Below are positions 1-5,585 of a DNA stretch of 16,251 bases, piece after piece. Below the pieces are notes generated by a model. That model had not been told where the DNA came from. It was given only the letters and a program-made list of their open reading frames with translations, and made no database searches. The stretch covers positions 1 to 16,251 of the forward strand of contig CAVVAJ010000004.1 of the NCBI GenBank assembly GCA_963746255.1. The letters are read 5' to 3'. Position numbers and translations under genes: made by a program. Source of the DNA: DAOVXM01 sp963746255 (GTDB taxonomy: Bacteria > Chloroflexota > Anaerolineae > Anaerolineales > UBA4823). The stretch's first letter is position 1; the number at the start of each line of letters is the position of its first letter.

Positions 1-183
1 ACGGTTATCGACGCCAGGGGAAACATTCTCAAAGCTGCTGCGCATATTACAAACGAGCATCACCTGCATCGTGGAGACAACGCATTTCTCCTGGACGACC
101 GCGCCGCCTGGATGACTGGAAGTGCAGATGAGCAGAGACTTTATATTCACGCGTGGATGCCTCTCTCAACTATGAAATGGTGA
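1..183 (+). CDS. C-terminal end of an unidentified protein (5' end outside window)
   Basis: Frame 1 is open from the first base to a TGA at 181-183 and gives about 60 residues beginning TVIDARGNILKAAAHI and ending STMKW. The composition looks like real protein (mixed hydrophobic and charged residues, few rare residues), and the stretch DNAFLLDDRAAWM could be a strand-turn-helix segment, but I do not recognise the family. If the attC-like site at 404-528 is real, this gene lies on its upstream side. The 220 bases between them are longer than usual inside a cassette, so this may instead be ordinary chromosome. The start is outside the window. Confidence 0.4.
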   Translation, partial: TVIDARGNILKAAAHITNEHHLHRGDNAFLLDDRAAWMTGSADEQRLYIHAWMPLSTMKW

Positions 184-403
184 CCTTGGATTGAATGACG
201 AATTTCGGGATGTCTCTCTACTAGTAGAAGCAAAACTGCTCTTGTAAGACCAAAGAAAGTAGGCCAGGTAGAAACAAGGTCCCTCTTGGTAGGCTGGTGA
301 AGACCGGCCATGAACAGCAAGACTGTTCTCACAAGGCTGATGAAGACAATCTAGGCACGGTGAGCATCAGGTTGTTGCAGATACTTGGGTTGTACGGTCT
401 ACC
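184..403. other. Gene-free stretch
   Basis: I see no convincing gene here. Short open frames exist on both strands, but they lack a ribosome binding site and protein-like composition. The stretch leads directly into the attC-like structure starting at 404. Confidence 0.4.
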
Positions 404-528
404 GCCCAACGTTGGCTACAGCGGACGCGGTTTACACCGCAGAAATCGGCGGCTATTCGCGCAAAAAGGGGGCTGGTATCGAAGGCTCTGCGCCGCAATC
501 GCCGCGCCGCTGAACCTTATCGTTGGTT
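404..528 (+). other. attC-like integron recombination site
   Basis: The segment folds as integron attC sites do. R'' GCCCAACG (404-411) pairs with R' CGTTGG (521-526) over six base pairs around the GTT at 522-524. After unpaired spacers of 7-8 nt, L'' CAGCGGACGCGG (419-430) pairs with L' CCGCGCCGCTG (502-512) over 11 base pairs, with one extrahelical base, A425, in L''. The 71 bases between are the variable terminal structure and are themselves partly self-complementary. R'' fits RYYYAAC exactly; R' GTTGGTT departs from GTTRRRY at one position. The next gene begins 50 bases after GTT, as in a cassette. Known: integron integrases recombine at this GTT. Inferred: this is a mobile or fossil cassette boundary. 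No integrase is in the window. The open frame crossing this stretch on the + strand (297-545) is taken as non-coding. Confidence 0.62.
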
Positions 529-571
529 TCTGTTCAATGCCGTAGGAAAAATTCGAGTGTAGAATATAGTT

Positions 572-1396
572 ATGAAACTATCAACTCAAGATGCCGGTCT
601 TTTCTTCAAGCTAATGTGGTCACTTCAGACATATGTGAATTTGAAGTTGGAAATTATTCCAGATATTGGTACAGTTGATGAGTATCAAAAACTTCCATCA
701 TCGGAGAAGCTCTCTGTAAGAGAAGCACTCTATGACAATATAAACCTTGTGGATGCATATCTGGAAGAAAATCCTCAGAAATTATCCCAAGAAGAACTTG
801 AAATCATAAAAAGTTGGAAGAAATTTCAACGTGGTGATTTTTTCATCGAACGGTTACTCAAGAAATATGCAATTTTCATTGGGGACGAAAAAGTATATGG
901 TGTGTTGGCTCTATATGAAACACTCGAAGATGTTTTGCCATACGCTAGGTGGCCGTATTACGCCAAAACAGTTCTGCTTCCATTTAAGAGCAAGGTTATC
1001 TATGATGGATTATTACAGGGGTATGCAGTTTCATTTGGTGGTGGGATAAAAGCTACTCTCAGAGAAACTTATATGGCCGCAAAACAGAGTGGTAGGATCA
1101 TCGATAGCTTTGATCTAAAAAAGCAGGTCGAAAGAACCGTAAATGACAAGAAATCCATAAATGATTTTGGGCCAACAATTGATGAAATTTCGCGACAATC
1201 GAAGAAATTGCGCTCAAGTAGTGATGCGCCCGCGATTCATAGCCCTGCATTTAGTTTAGCGAAAGCCAGCATAGAGTTTACGAAATTGGCAGTCGATGAT
1301 CCAGATGATATTGATGGGCTCTGGAGAGCATTGAAGAAAGTAGAACGGGCAATAGGCAAAGTAGAAACAGCTCTTTATAGGGTAGGTTATTATTAG
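572..1396 (+). CDS. Conserved hypothetical protein, 274 aa
   Basis: An AT-rich gene of 274 residues beginning MKLSTQDAGLFFKLMWSLQ. There is no signal peptide and no clear membrane segment, so it is probably cytosolic. The best-marked stretch is SWKKFQRGDFFIERLLKK (about residues 76-93), followed by VYGVLALYETLEDVLP and LLPFKSKVIYDGLLQGYAVSFGGGI. I recall similar strings from uncharacterised bacterial proteins but cannot name a domain or function. The C-terminal part (from about residue 190) is Lys/Ser-rich, probably flexible, and ends in a short helical tail. No strong Shine-Dalgarno precedes the ATG. Codon use is visibly more AT-rich than in the genes after 5 kb, and the start lies 50 bases after the GTT of the attC-like site. 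Both fit a cassette-borne or otherwise acquired gene. Confidence 0.72.
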   Translation: MKLSTQDAGLFFKLMWSLQTYVNLKLEIIPDIGTVDEYQKLPSSEKLSVREALYDNINLVDAYLEENPQKLSQEELEIIKSWKKFQRGDFFIERLLKKYAIFIGDEKVYGVLALYETLEDVLPYARWPYYAKTVLLPFKSKVIYDGLLQGYAVSFGGGIKATLRETYMAAKQSGRIIDSFDLKKQVERTVNDKKSINDFGPTIDEISRQSKKLRSSSDAPAIHSPAFSLAKASIEFTKLAVDDPDDIDGLWRALKKVERAIGKVETALYRVGYY

Positions 1397-1406
1397 TCAG
1401 GCCGAA

Positions 1407-1452
1407 ACCTAACCCCACTTTAACCCGACTCACCTTTGGCTCTGGTGAGCGG
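1407..1452 (+). other. Bulged hairpin, possible degenerate attC
   Basis: ACCTAAC (1407-1413, fits RYYYAAC) starts 11 bases after the upstream stop codon. It is followed by CCGACTCACC (1425-1434), which pairs with GGTGAGCGG (1444-1452) over nine base pairs with a single bulged A at 1428, in the same G-A-C context as the bulge of the site at 404-528. The loop is 9 nt. No R' GTT core follows, and in fact there is no GTT anywhere between this gene and the next. It could be a decayed attC or just a hairpin after the gene; there is no T-run for an intrinsic terminator. Confidence 0.3.
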
Positions 1453-1572
1453 CGCGATTTTCGCGGTAATTGGTGCTGGCCGATAAATGGCGGCGTGCAA
1501 ACCCGGCGGATCGTCAAAAAAAACCTTTAGCAGGCGCAACGAACATTAAGATGGATTCATTAAATGAAGTAA

Positions 1573-1970
1573 ATGACTAGAGACAAGAAAACACCTGAAT
1601 TTGAGGAAAGAAAGTCTGTACTAATCTCAGGATTGCACGATGTGCGTGAGAAAATCCTGGTTTTAGCTTCTTCTCTACCCAAAAACGAGCAGGATGAGAT
1701 CTATGTGGGTAAATGGTCATCTAGGGAAATGCTAGCACACCTGGCGGGTTGGGATGAGACGAATATTAAGGCTGCTAATGAAATTCTGGCTGTGAGACTG
1801 CTAAGTTTTTATAGGGATTCTGACAAGGACTGGGCAAAGTACAATGCCAAACTTGTGTCTATATATAATGGAAGGTGATGATCGGACGCCTGCTGGAAGC
1901 TGAGATGGAAGACGAAGAAGAACACTATGATCAATTGGAGGAGTTTGTCGTATCAAGCATGAAATCGTAG
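1573..1970 (+). pseudogene. DinB-like four-helix-bundle protein, internally deleted
   Basis: Residues 1-101 (MTRDKKTPEFEERKSV to IYNGR, TGA at 1876-1878) resemble the N-terminal part of DinB/ClbS-type four-helix-bundle proteins: KWSSREMLAHLAGWDETNIKA contains the first metal-site His, followed by the helix ending in DWAKYNAKLV. From 1878, in another frame and overlapping the stop, comes MIGRLLEAEMEDEEEHYDQL, which reads like the C-terminal helix of the same family with its His. The helix expected between them (some 40-60 residues) is missing. This suggests an internal deletion that also changed frame. DinB-like proteins are often thiol-dependent or metal-dependent enzymes, but no activity can be assigned here. 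A short two-gene arrangement with translational coupling is a less likely alternative. Confidence 0.5.
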
Positions 1971-2008
1971 TTGATTTAATCAAATGGCATCTGCTAACCC
2001 GCGCCCCA

Positions 2009-2033
2009 GCGCCGCTAATGCAAACCGTTATGA
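2009..2033 (+). other. attC 3'-half-like sequence
   Basis: GCGCCGCT (2009-2016), ten bases, then GTT (2027-2029) copies the geometry of the 3' half of the attC-like site at 404-528, where GCGCCGCT (504-511) is also followed by ten bases and GTT (522-524). The next gene start (GTG at 2075) is 48 bases after this GTT, against 50 at the first site. I could not find a convincing R''/L'' partner upstream (the GCTAAC at 1993-1998 pairs poorly), so this is at best a remnant. Confidence 0.25.
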
Positions 2034-2074
2034 AGCTCTGAGTTGCGGTAGGGGACTTGAATGGAGGTGTCGTA

Positions 2075-2752
2075 GTGAATCCGAATAACATACCCCTAGC
2101 ATCCCGGCTTGCCGGACTCGTACTGATGTTCACCCTTCTGGCCTGCAATGTTCTAACTCCCGGTACCAGCCCAACGCCCACCGATGTCGCAGGCTTCTCC
2201 CCAGTCCTTCCCAAAACAGCTGTCAACCCCGCTCCGAGCACTACCCCTTCTGCCCCTTGCGAGGCTGTTACCACCACCGATGTGACGATCTACCAACGTC
2301 CCGATTTGTCGGCGGATGTCTTCTCAACGGTGCCGGTGGGGTTTGCCACGGTTGTCGATGGTCAGACTGCCTCCGGTTGGCTTGGGTTCGATCCGGGGGT
2401 TGCCCAAGCCGCAAACATCGGCCCCTTCAGACTGCGCTGGATCGATCCAGGCAATGTCAACTTAGCGGGTGCGTGTGGCAACCTGCCGGTCGTCTGGGCA
2501 CCTCCCCCTGGGGTCTGTTTCGATATGCCTATGGAAGATGTTGAAGTCCGTGCCGGCCCGACTACTGCCTCAACTGTGTTGGTGATTCTGAATGTAGGGG
2601 AGTTCGCGGCTGTCCTTGGTGTAAACAGCACTGGTTGGGCGAAGGTCGATCTTGGTCCGGGCAACACCGGATCATCTGCAAAAGGTTGGATCGAGCAAGC
2701 GACTCTGAACATGAATGGTCCTTGCGAGAACCTCCTTCCACTCAGCGAGTGA
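2075..2752 (+). CDS. Lipoprotein with two SH3-like (SH3b) repeats
   Basis: I place the start at GTG 2075 because GGAGG (2063-2067) sits seven bases upstream; an in-frame TTG at 2057 lacks such a site. The N-terminus is a lipoprotein signal: a short polar start, a hydrophobic segment LAGLVLMFTLL, then lipobox LLAC with the Cys near residue 24. A Thr/Pro/Ser-rich linker (NVLTPGTSPTPTD onward) follows. Two similar beta-rich modules come next, one starting VTIYQRPDLSADVFSTVP and one starting VEVRAGPTTASTVLVIL, each ending around a GW motif, as in bacterial SH3b repeats. The protein should sit outside the cytoplasmic membrane, perhaps contacting envelope polymers; no catalytic domain is present. 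A Cys pair near the end of each module (for example GACGNLPVVWAPPPGVC) might form disulfides. Confidence 0.75.
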   Translation: MNPNNIPLASRLAGLVLMFTLLACNVLTPGTSPTPTDVAGFSPVLPKTAVNPAPSTTPSAPCEAVTTTDVTIYQRPDLSADVFSTVPVGFATVVDGQTASGWLGFDPGVAQAANIGPFRLRWIDPGNVNLAGACGNLPVVWAPPPGVCFDMPMEDVEVRAGPTTASTVLVILNVGEFAAVLGVNSTGWAKVDLGPGNTGSSAKGWIEQATLNMNGPCENLLPLSE

Positions 2753-2800
2753 TCTCGTGGAAGGATCGCCTAACCAAGATCGGAGTCGATATAGTTTGTG

Positions 2801-2828
2801 TTGAAATTCACAAAATCTATGCTATGAT
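2801..2828 (+). promoter_or_regulatory. Sigma-70-type promoter
   Basis: TTGAAA (2801-2806) and TATGAT (2823-2828) are separated by 16 bases, close to the TTGACA / 17 / TATAAT consensus. Transcription would begin near 2835 and run into the terminator at 2902-2939, without a convincing open frame in between. Confidence 0.55.
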
Positions 2829-2834
2829 GTAATC

Positions 2835-2940
2835 AGAAAATTGAAAGGTTGAACCAAGTTCAGGCATCACTGGATACCCCTTAAGGACTTGGAAACATTA
2901 TTGCGAATCCTCGTGGTTGGGATTCGCATTCTTTTTTTTA
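2835..2940 (+). ncRNA. Candidate small RNA or attenuated leader
   Basis: A transcript from the promoter at 2801-2828 to the terminator at 2902-2939 would be about 105 nt. Apart from the terminator stem it can form a second hairpin, CCAAGTTC pairing with GGACTTGG (one G-U pair) across about 22 bases, which contain GGATACCCC. No reading frame of useful length with a ribosome binding site lies inside. I do not recognise a known RNA family. Two readings are open: a free-standing trans-acting small RNA, or a leader whose terminator controls the membrane protein gene starting 115 bases downstream. The long gap and separate strong ribosome binding site slightly favour a free-standing RNA. Confidence 0.4.
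2902..2939 (+). terminator. Intrinsic (Rho-independent) terminator
   Basis: A perfect nine-base-pair stem, TGCGAATCC (2902-2910) with GGATTCGCA (2920-2928), has a nine-base loop and is followed at once by TTC and eight T residues. It is the strongest intrinsic terminator in the window. It ends either the lipoprotein transcript or the short transcript from 2835. Confidence 0.85.
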
Positions 2941-3053
2941 ACCAAAGAACAGATCGAAATACATTTAATTTATCAACTGGACTTCAATGTAGCGCGTCAT
3001 TCGAACATGTCATGTTGCACAGGTAAGTTTTAGAGCAAAAGGAGGTTTAACGA

Positions 3054-3638
3054 ATGTCAACTTCAAACCTGTTTCGTTGGAGTGGTCTGGCACTTATTCT
3101 GAGTGGCATATTGTTACCTGTACACTGGATAATGGAATTCGCCAGCGTGTCTTCAAGCCTCACCATGTCTGACACATTGAATTTCATTGCGACGGCTCTC
3201 CTCGTCTTTGGCAGCATGGGTATCTATTGCTGCCAAATAGAGGATACCGGGTGGATGGGCTTTCTCGGCTTTTTGCTGATCAACATCAGCAATTTTGCCT
3301 CTCTGGCGCAGACTTGGCTGCCAGAAAGAGGTCAACTTGTGGGAGCCGCCGGTGTGCTCGGCCCGCTAACCGGCCTATCCTTGCTCCCCGGCTTTCTATT
3401 GCTGGGGATAAGCTCATGGCAGGCAAACAAGTTTCCGCGCTGGACAGCCGTGCTGTGGATCATAGGCGCGGCCTTTATCGTTCCGGGATACCCGCTCTCA
3501 ACGATGGGTGGGGCATTTCTAGGAAGCATCCTGGTTATGATTGGCGGGACGTTATTAGGATTGGGCTTAATTGGCGCCGGAATCAGACTATGGACGATCC
3601 CGGTTGAGGCGGCCAGCCAATCTCTACCTGCGACATAA
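3054..3638 (+). CDS. Small integral membrane protein, unknown function
   Basis: A 194-residue protein from an ATG with an excellent ribosome binding site (AAAGGAGGT, 8 bases upstream). Most of the length is membrane segments: GLALILSGILLPVHWI (about 11-26), TLNFIATALLVFGSMGIYC (about 41-59), WMGFLGFLLINISNFASLA (67-85), VLGPLTGLSLLPGFLLLGI (101-119), WTAVLWIIGAAFIVPGY (129-145) and FLGSILVMIGGTLLGLGLIGAG (154-175). This makes about six helices with short loops and a short polar tail. No catalytic or transport motif is visible. It resembles small DUF-type membrane proteins often found in Chloroflexota and Actinomycetota. It stands alone, with an upstream terminator and possibly its own promoter. 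Confidence 0.72.
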   Translation: MSTSNLFRWSGLALILSGILLPVHWIMEFASVSSSLTMSDTLNFIATALLVFGSMGIYCCQIEDTGWMGFLGFLLINISNFASLAQTWLPERGQLVGAAGVLGPLTGLSLLPGFLLLGISSWQANKFPRWTAVLWIIGAAFIVPGYPLSTMGGAFLGSILVMIGGTLLGLGLIGAGIRLWTIPVEAASQSLPAT

Positions 3639-3639
3639 G

Positions 3640-3687
3640 CCAGCCGAATTTGTATACTCGATGCATTTGGTGAAATCACTCGGCTGG
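3640..3687 (+). other. Inverted repeat downstream of the membrane protein gene
   Basis: CCAGCCGA (3640-3647) and TCGGCTGG (3680-3687) are perfect eight-base complements just after the stop codon, enclosing 32 bases. There is no T-run, so it may be a transcript-end structure or chance. The rest of 3639-3837 holds no gene. Confidence 0.3.
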
Positions 3688-3807
3688 TGTGGTATCCATT
3701 CACGCACGTCACCTATCACATCCGTGCGGTATGCGAGTTCGGGTAATTTTTGGGTTAAGAACTTACACCACCCACGGTGTCGGTATCGGCTGAAATGTGC
3801 CGAAATG

Positions 3808-3825
3808 GGGTAATCTGGGTAATCT
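3808..3825 (+). repeat. Two tandem copies of a 9-base repeat
   Basis: GGGTAATCT occurs twice directly in tandem, 13 bases upstream of the dehydrogenase ATG and next to its ribosome binding site (GAGGA). It could be a small regulator site or simple slippage. Confidence 0.35.
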
Positions 3826-3837
3826 AATGAGGATTCT

Positions 3838-4668
3838 ATGAATAATTGTGCCTTGATCACTGGTTGTTCTTCTGGCATCGGAAGAGCATCCGCTTTTTAC
3901 TTCCATAAGCAGGGATGGCGGGTTGTCGCAACGATGCGTGCTCCAGAAGATGAGACAGAACTTAGCCTTTTGGATGATGTTTTGGTAGAAGCGCTTGACG
4001 TTACCTCCAAGGGATCAATTGAACTCGCGGTCGATAAAGCAATTAGAAAGTTTGAAAGAATCGATGTTCTCGTAAATAATGCAGGTGTAGGTATTTATTC
4101 AATTTTTGAGGAAGTCGAAGAGCAGGTCATCCGAGCAGCATTCGAAACAAACGTTTTCGGCACAATGCGGGTTATTCGCGCTCTGCTACCTCATTTTCGA
4201 ATGAATAAATCTGGCCGGATCATCAATGTTACGTCTACGCTCCCACAACTCGGTGCGCCTTTAACCACTTTGTACTGCTCAACTAAAATGGCAATGGAAG
4301 GTCTTAGTAATGCATTGTATTATGAGTTGCTTCCACTAGGAATCCGGGTAATTCTAGTGCAACCAGGTACTACAAAAACCAATATAGCTTTACAACACGA
4401 TTTTCCAAGTCAGGTCCAAAATGAAGAGTATTCATCCATTCGTAAAAACGCAGTCGAAAATTTTCGACATCGTTTTGAAACAGAGAAAATAGCCTCACCA
4501 GAAGTTCCTGCTCAAGTTATCTTCGAAGCTGCTGTTAGCAAAAGAGATAGATACCGCTTTTTATCTGGGCGGGATGCAAAGCTGGTAAATCTCATGAAAA
4601 GGCTATTACCAGAGCATATCGTTAAGAAGATGGCAGCAAATATGATGGGATTGCATAGTGTCGCGTGA
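3838..4668 (+). CDS. Short-chain dehydrogenase/reductase (SDR family)
   Basis: A 276-residue classical SDR, an NAD(P)-dependent oxidoreductase of the cytosol. All signature elements are present: the cofactor-binding TGCSSGIG (residues 8-15), LDVTS with Asp54, NNAG (80-83), Asn105 in ETNVFG, catalytic Ser133, and Tyr146/Lys150 in YCSTK with the usual 13-residue Ser-Tyr spacing. PG near residue 176 is also typical. An Arg follows the second strand (ATMR), which mildly favours NADP(H). The substrate cannot be deduced; the long C-terminal part (about 190-276) with helices resembles SDRs acting on lipid-like or retinoid/steroid-like alcohols. GAGGA precedes the ATG. The gene is AT-richer than those after 5 kb and has no operon partner. 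Confidence 0.9.
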   Translation: MNNCALITGCSSGIGRASAFYFHKQGWRVVATMRAPEDETELSLLDDVLVEALDVTSKGSIELAVDKAIRKFERIDVLVNNAGVGIYSIFEEVEEQVIRAAFETNVFGTMRVIRALLPHFRMNKSGRIINVTSTLPQLGAPLTTLYCSTKMAMEGLSNALYYELLPLGIRVILVQPGTTKTNIALQHDFPSQVQNEEYSSIRKNAVENFRHRFETEKIASPEVPAQVIFEAAVSKRDRYRFLSGRDAKLVNLMKRLLPEHIVKKMAANMMGLHSVA

Positions 4669-5120
4669 TTGCCATTAAATCGCTAAAGACGATCTTAACA
4701 AGCCAAAACAGTCATCTTCTTCTTATACGCTCAACTTCAAATAACCTTTTTTTTGCCTTACCCAAGTTGTAACCGGCTGCCCTATGCATAGAGACCGTAT
4801 GCAGTGTATATAGCAATAAATAGCCTGGACTGAGCAATATTCGAATTTAAAACAATTGGCGGCAAGAAAAACCGTTGAGGACGATTACTGTTACGACAAA
4901 GAGTATCTGGAACACTGGCTCTTTCATGTAAATTGTTCCATCGATAATCCTTTTCCGGATCAACTTTTTCAAATATTCGATGCAATCCAGTTCCGGTTTG
5001 TTTGCATACAATGTGTTAGGCCGTGAATTGTCTTGCTTGGGTATTTTAGATTCCTATTCCGAAAATCAATAGTGCTTCAGTCACCTGGCGGTGCAATCAG
5101 CGCTACGCTGTTTGGTCAAT
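4669..5120. other. Gene-poor stretch with a possible protein remnant at 4820-5026 (+)
   Basis: No complete gene is evident. The + frame from 4820 to the TGA at 5024-5026 is open for about 68 codons and contains a protein-like run (EDDYCYDKEYLEHWLFHV, then NPFPDQLFQIFDAIQ), but it has no ATG and no ribosome binding site and follows a stop codon, so it may be the tail of a lost gene. I do not recognise it. Around 4747-4754 there is a run of eight T residues without a good stem before it. Confidence 0.3.
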
Positions 5121-5585
5121 TCAACTCCACTCCTGGGCTTCGATATACCTCGCCAGGTCGGGGAAGCCATGGAAAGCAGCTAACGCGCTAAGCAGGTAGA
5201 TGGTTTCGGATTCTGAACGCTGTTCGCGTGACAGAAGTCCCCCCAGCATTACGCGGGCCGAACTTGCGACAGCATCGAAATCTGCCTCGTACTCAGACGC
5301 AAGCACAGCTGGCGGTTGGTCCCCGGAGCTTACACACGCGCCCGCCAAAACGAGCATGCTTGGGCGCCATTCAGGGTTCCCTTCCGCAAGCTTCACCAGG
5401 TGCGGCAGCGCGGCGTAAGCGGCTGGGCTGACTGTGTACTGGTGGCACAGCTCCTGAAAGAGGTCATCGTACCAAGTCTCCAATTCGACTCCTGCGTATG
5501 CCTGCTGTAGGAGGGCTGCGGTGTGACAGCCATTGTTGAAATTTCCTGCCAATTCCTGCCAGCGTGTGTCATCCAGCGCCAACAT
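5121..5585 (-). CDS. Small all-helical conserved protein (HEAT-like), unknown function
   Basis: A 154-residue, acidic, probably cytosolic protein. The core DDLFQELCHQYTVSPAAYAALPHLVKLAE (about residues 40-68) matches my memory of a family of uncharacterised bacterial proteins in which a CHQ motif is followed by YAALPHLV; they look like short HEAT-type helical repeats. The rest also predicts as helices. There is no signal peptide or catalytic motif. The start ATG has CAGGAGT six bases upstream and lies 17 bases inside the end of the preceding membrane protein gene, so the two are probably translated from one mRNA. Similar proteins sometimes accompany toxin-immunity loci, but nothing here supports that role. 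Confidence 0.7.
   Translation of the reverse strand: MLALDDTRWQELAGNFNNGCHTAALLQQAYAGVELETWYDDLFQELCHQYTVSPAAYAALPHLVKLAEGNPEWRPSMLVLAGACVSSGDQPPAVLASEYEADFDAVASSARVMLGGLLSREQRSESETIYLLSALAAFHGFPDLARYIEAQEWS

Noticed and set aside
297..545. An 82-codon + frame as a gene
   Set aside because: It overlaps the attC-like structure almost fully, has no ribosome binding site, and its Arg/Gly-rich composition looks like read-through of a GC-rich fold.
1883..1889. CGGACGC as L'' partner for the attC-like half at 2009-2033
   Set aside because: It pairs over only six bases and lies inside the DinB-like C-terminal coding frame, so it is best explained as coding sequence.
2057..2074. TTG at 2057 as the lipoprotein start
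   Set aside because: GTG at 2075 has GGAGG at ideal spacing and gives a normal signal peptide length.
2768..2774. GCCTAAC shortly after the lipoprotein stop as an attC R''
   Set aside because: No matching L''/L' pair or GTT core in a proper distance was found.
4740..4760. T-run at 4747-4754 as an intrinsic terminator of the dehydrogenase gene
   Set aside because: No stable stem precedes the run.
5015..5021. GTTAGGC as an attC R' core
   Set aside because: No R'' GCCTAAC or L arms occur upstream within a plausible length.
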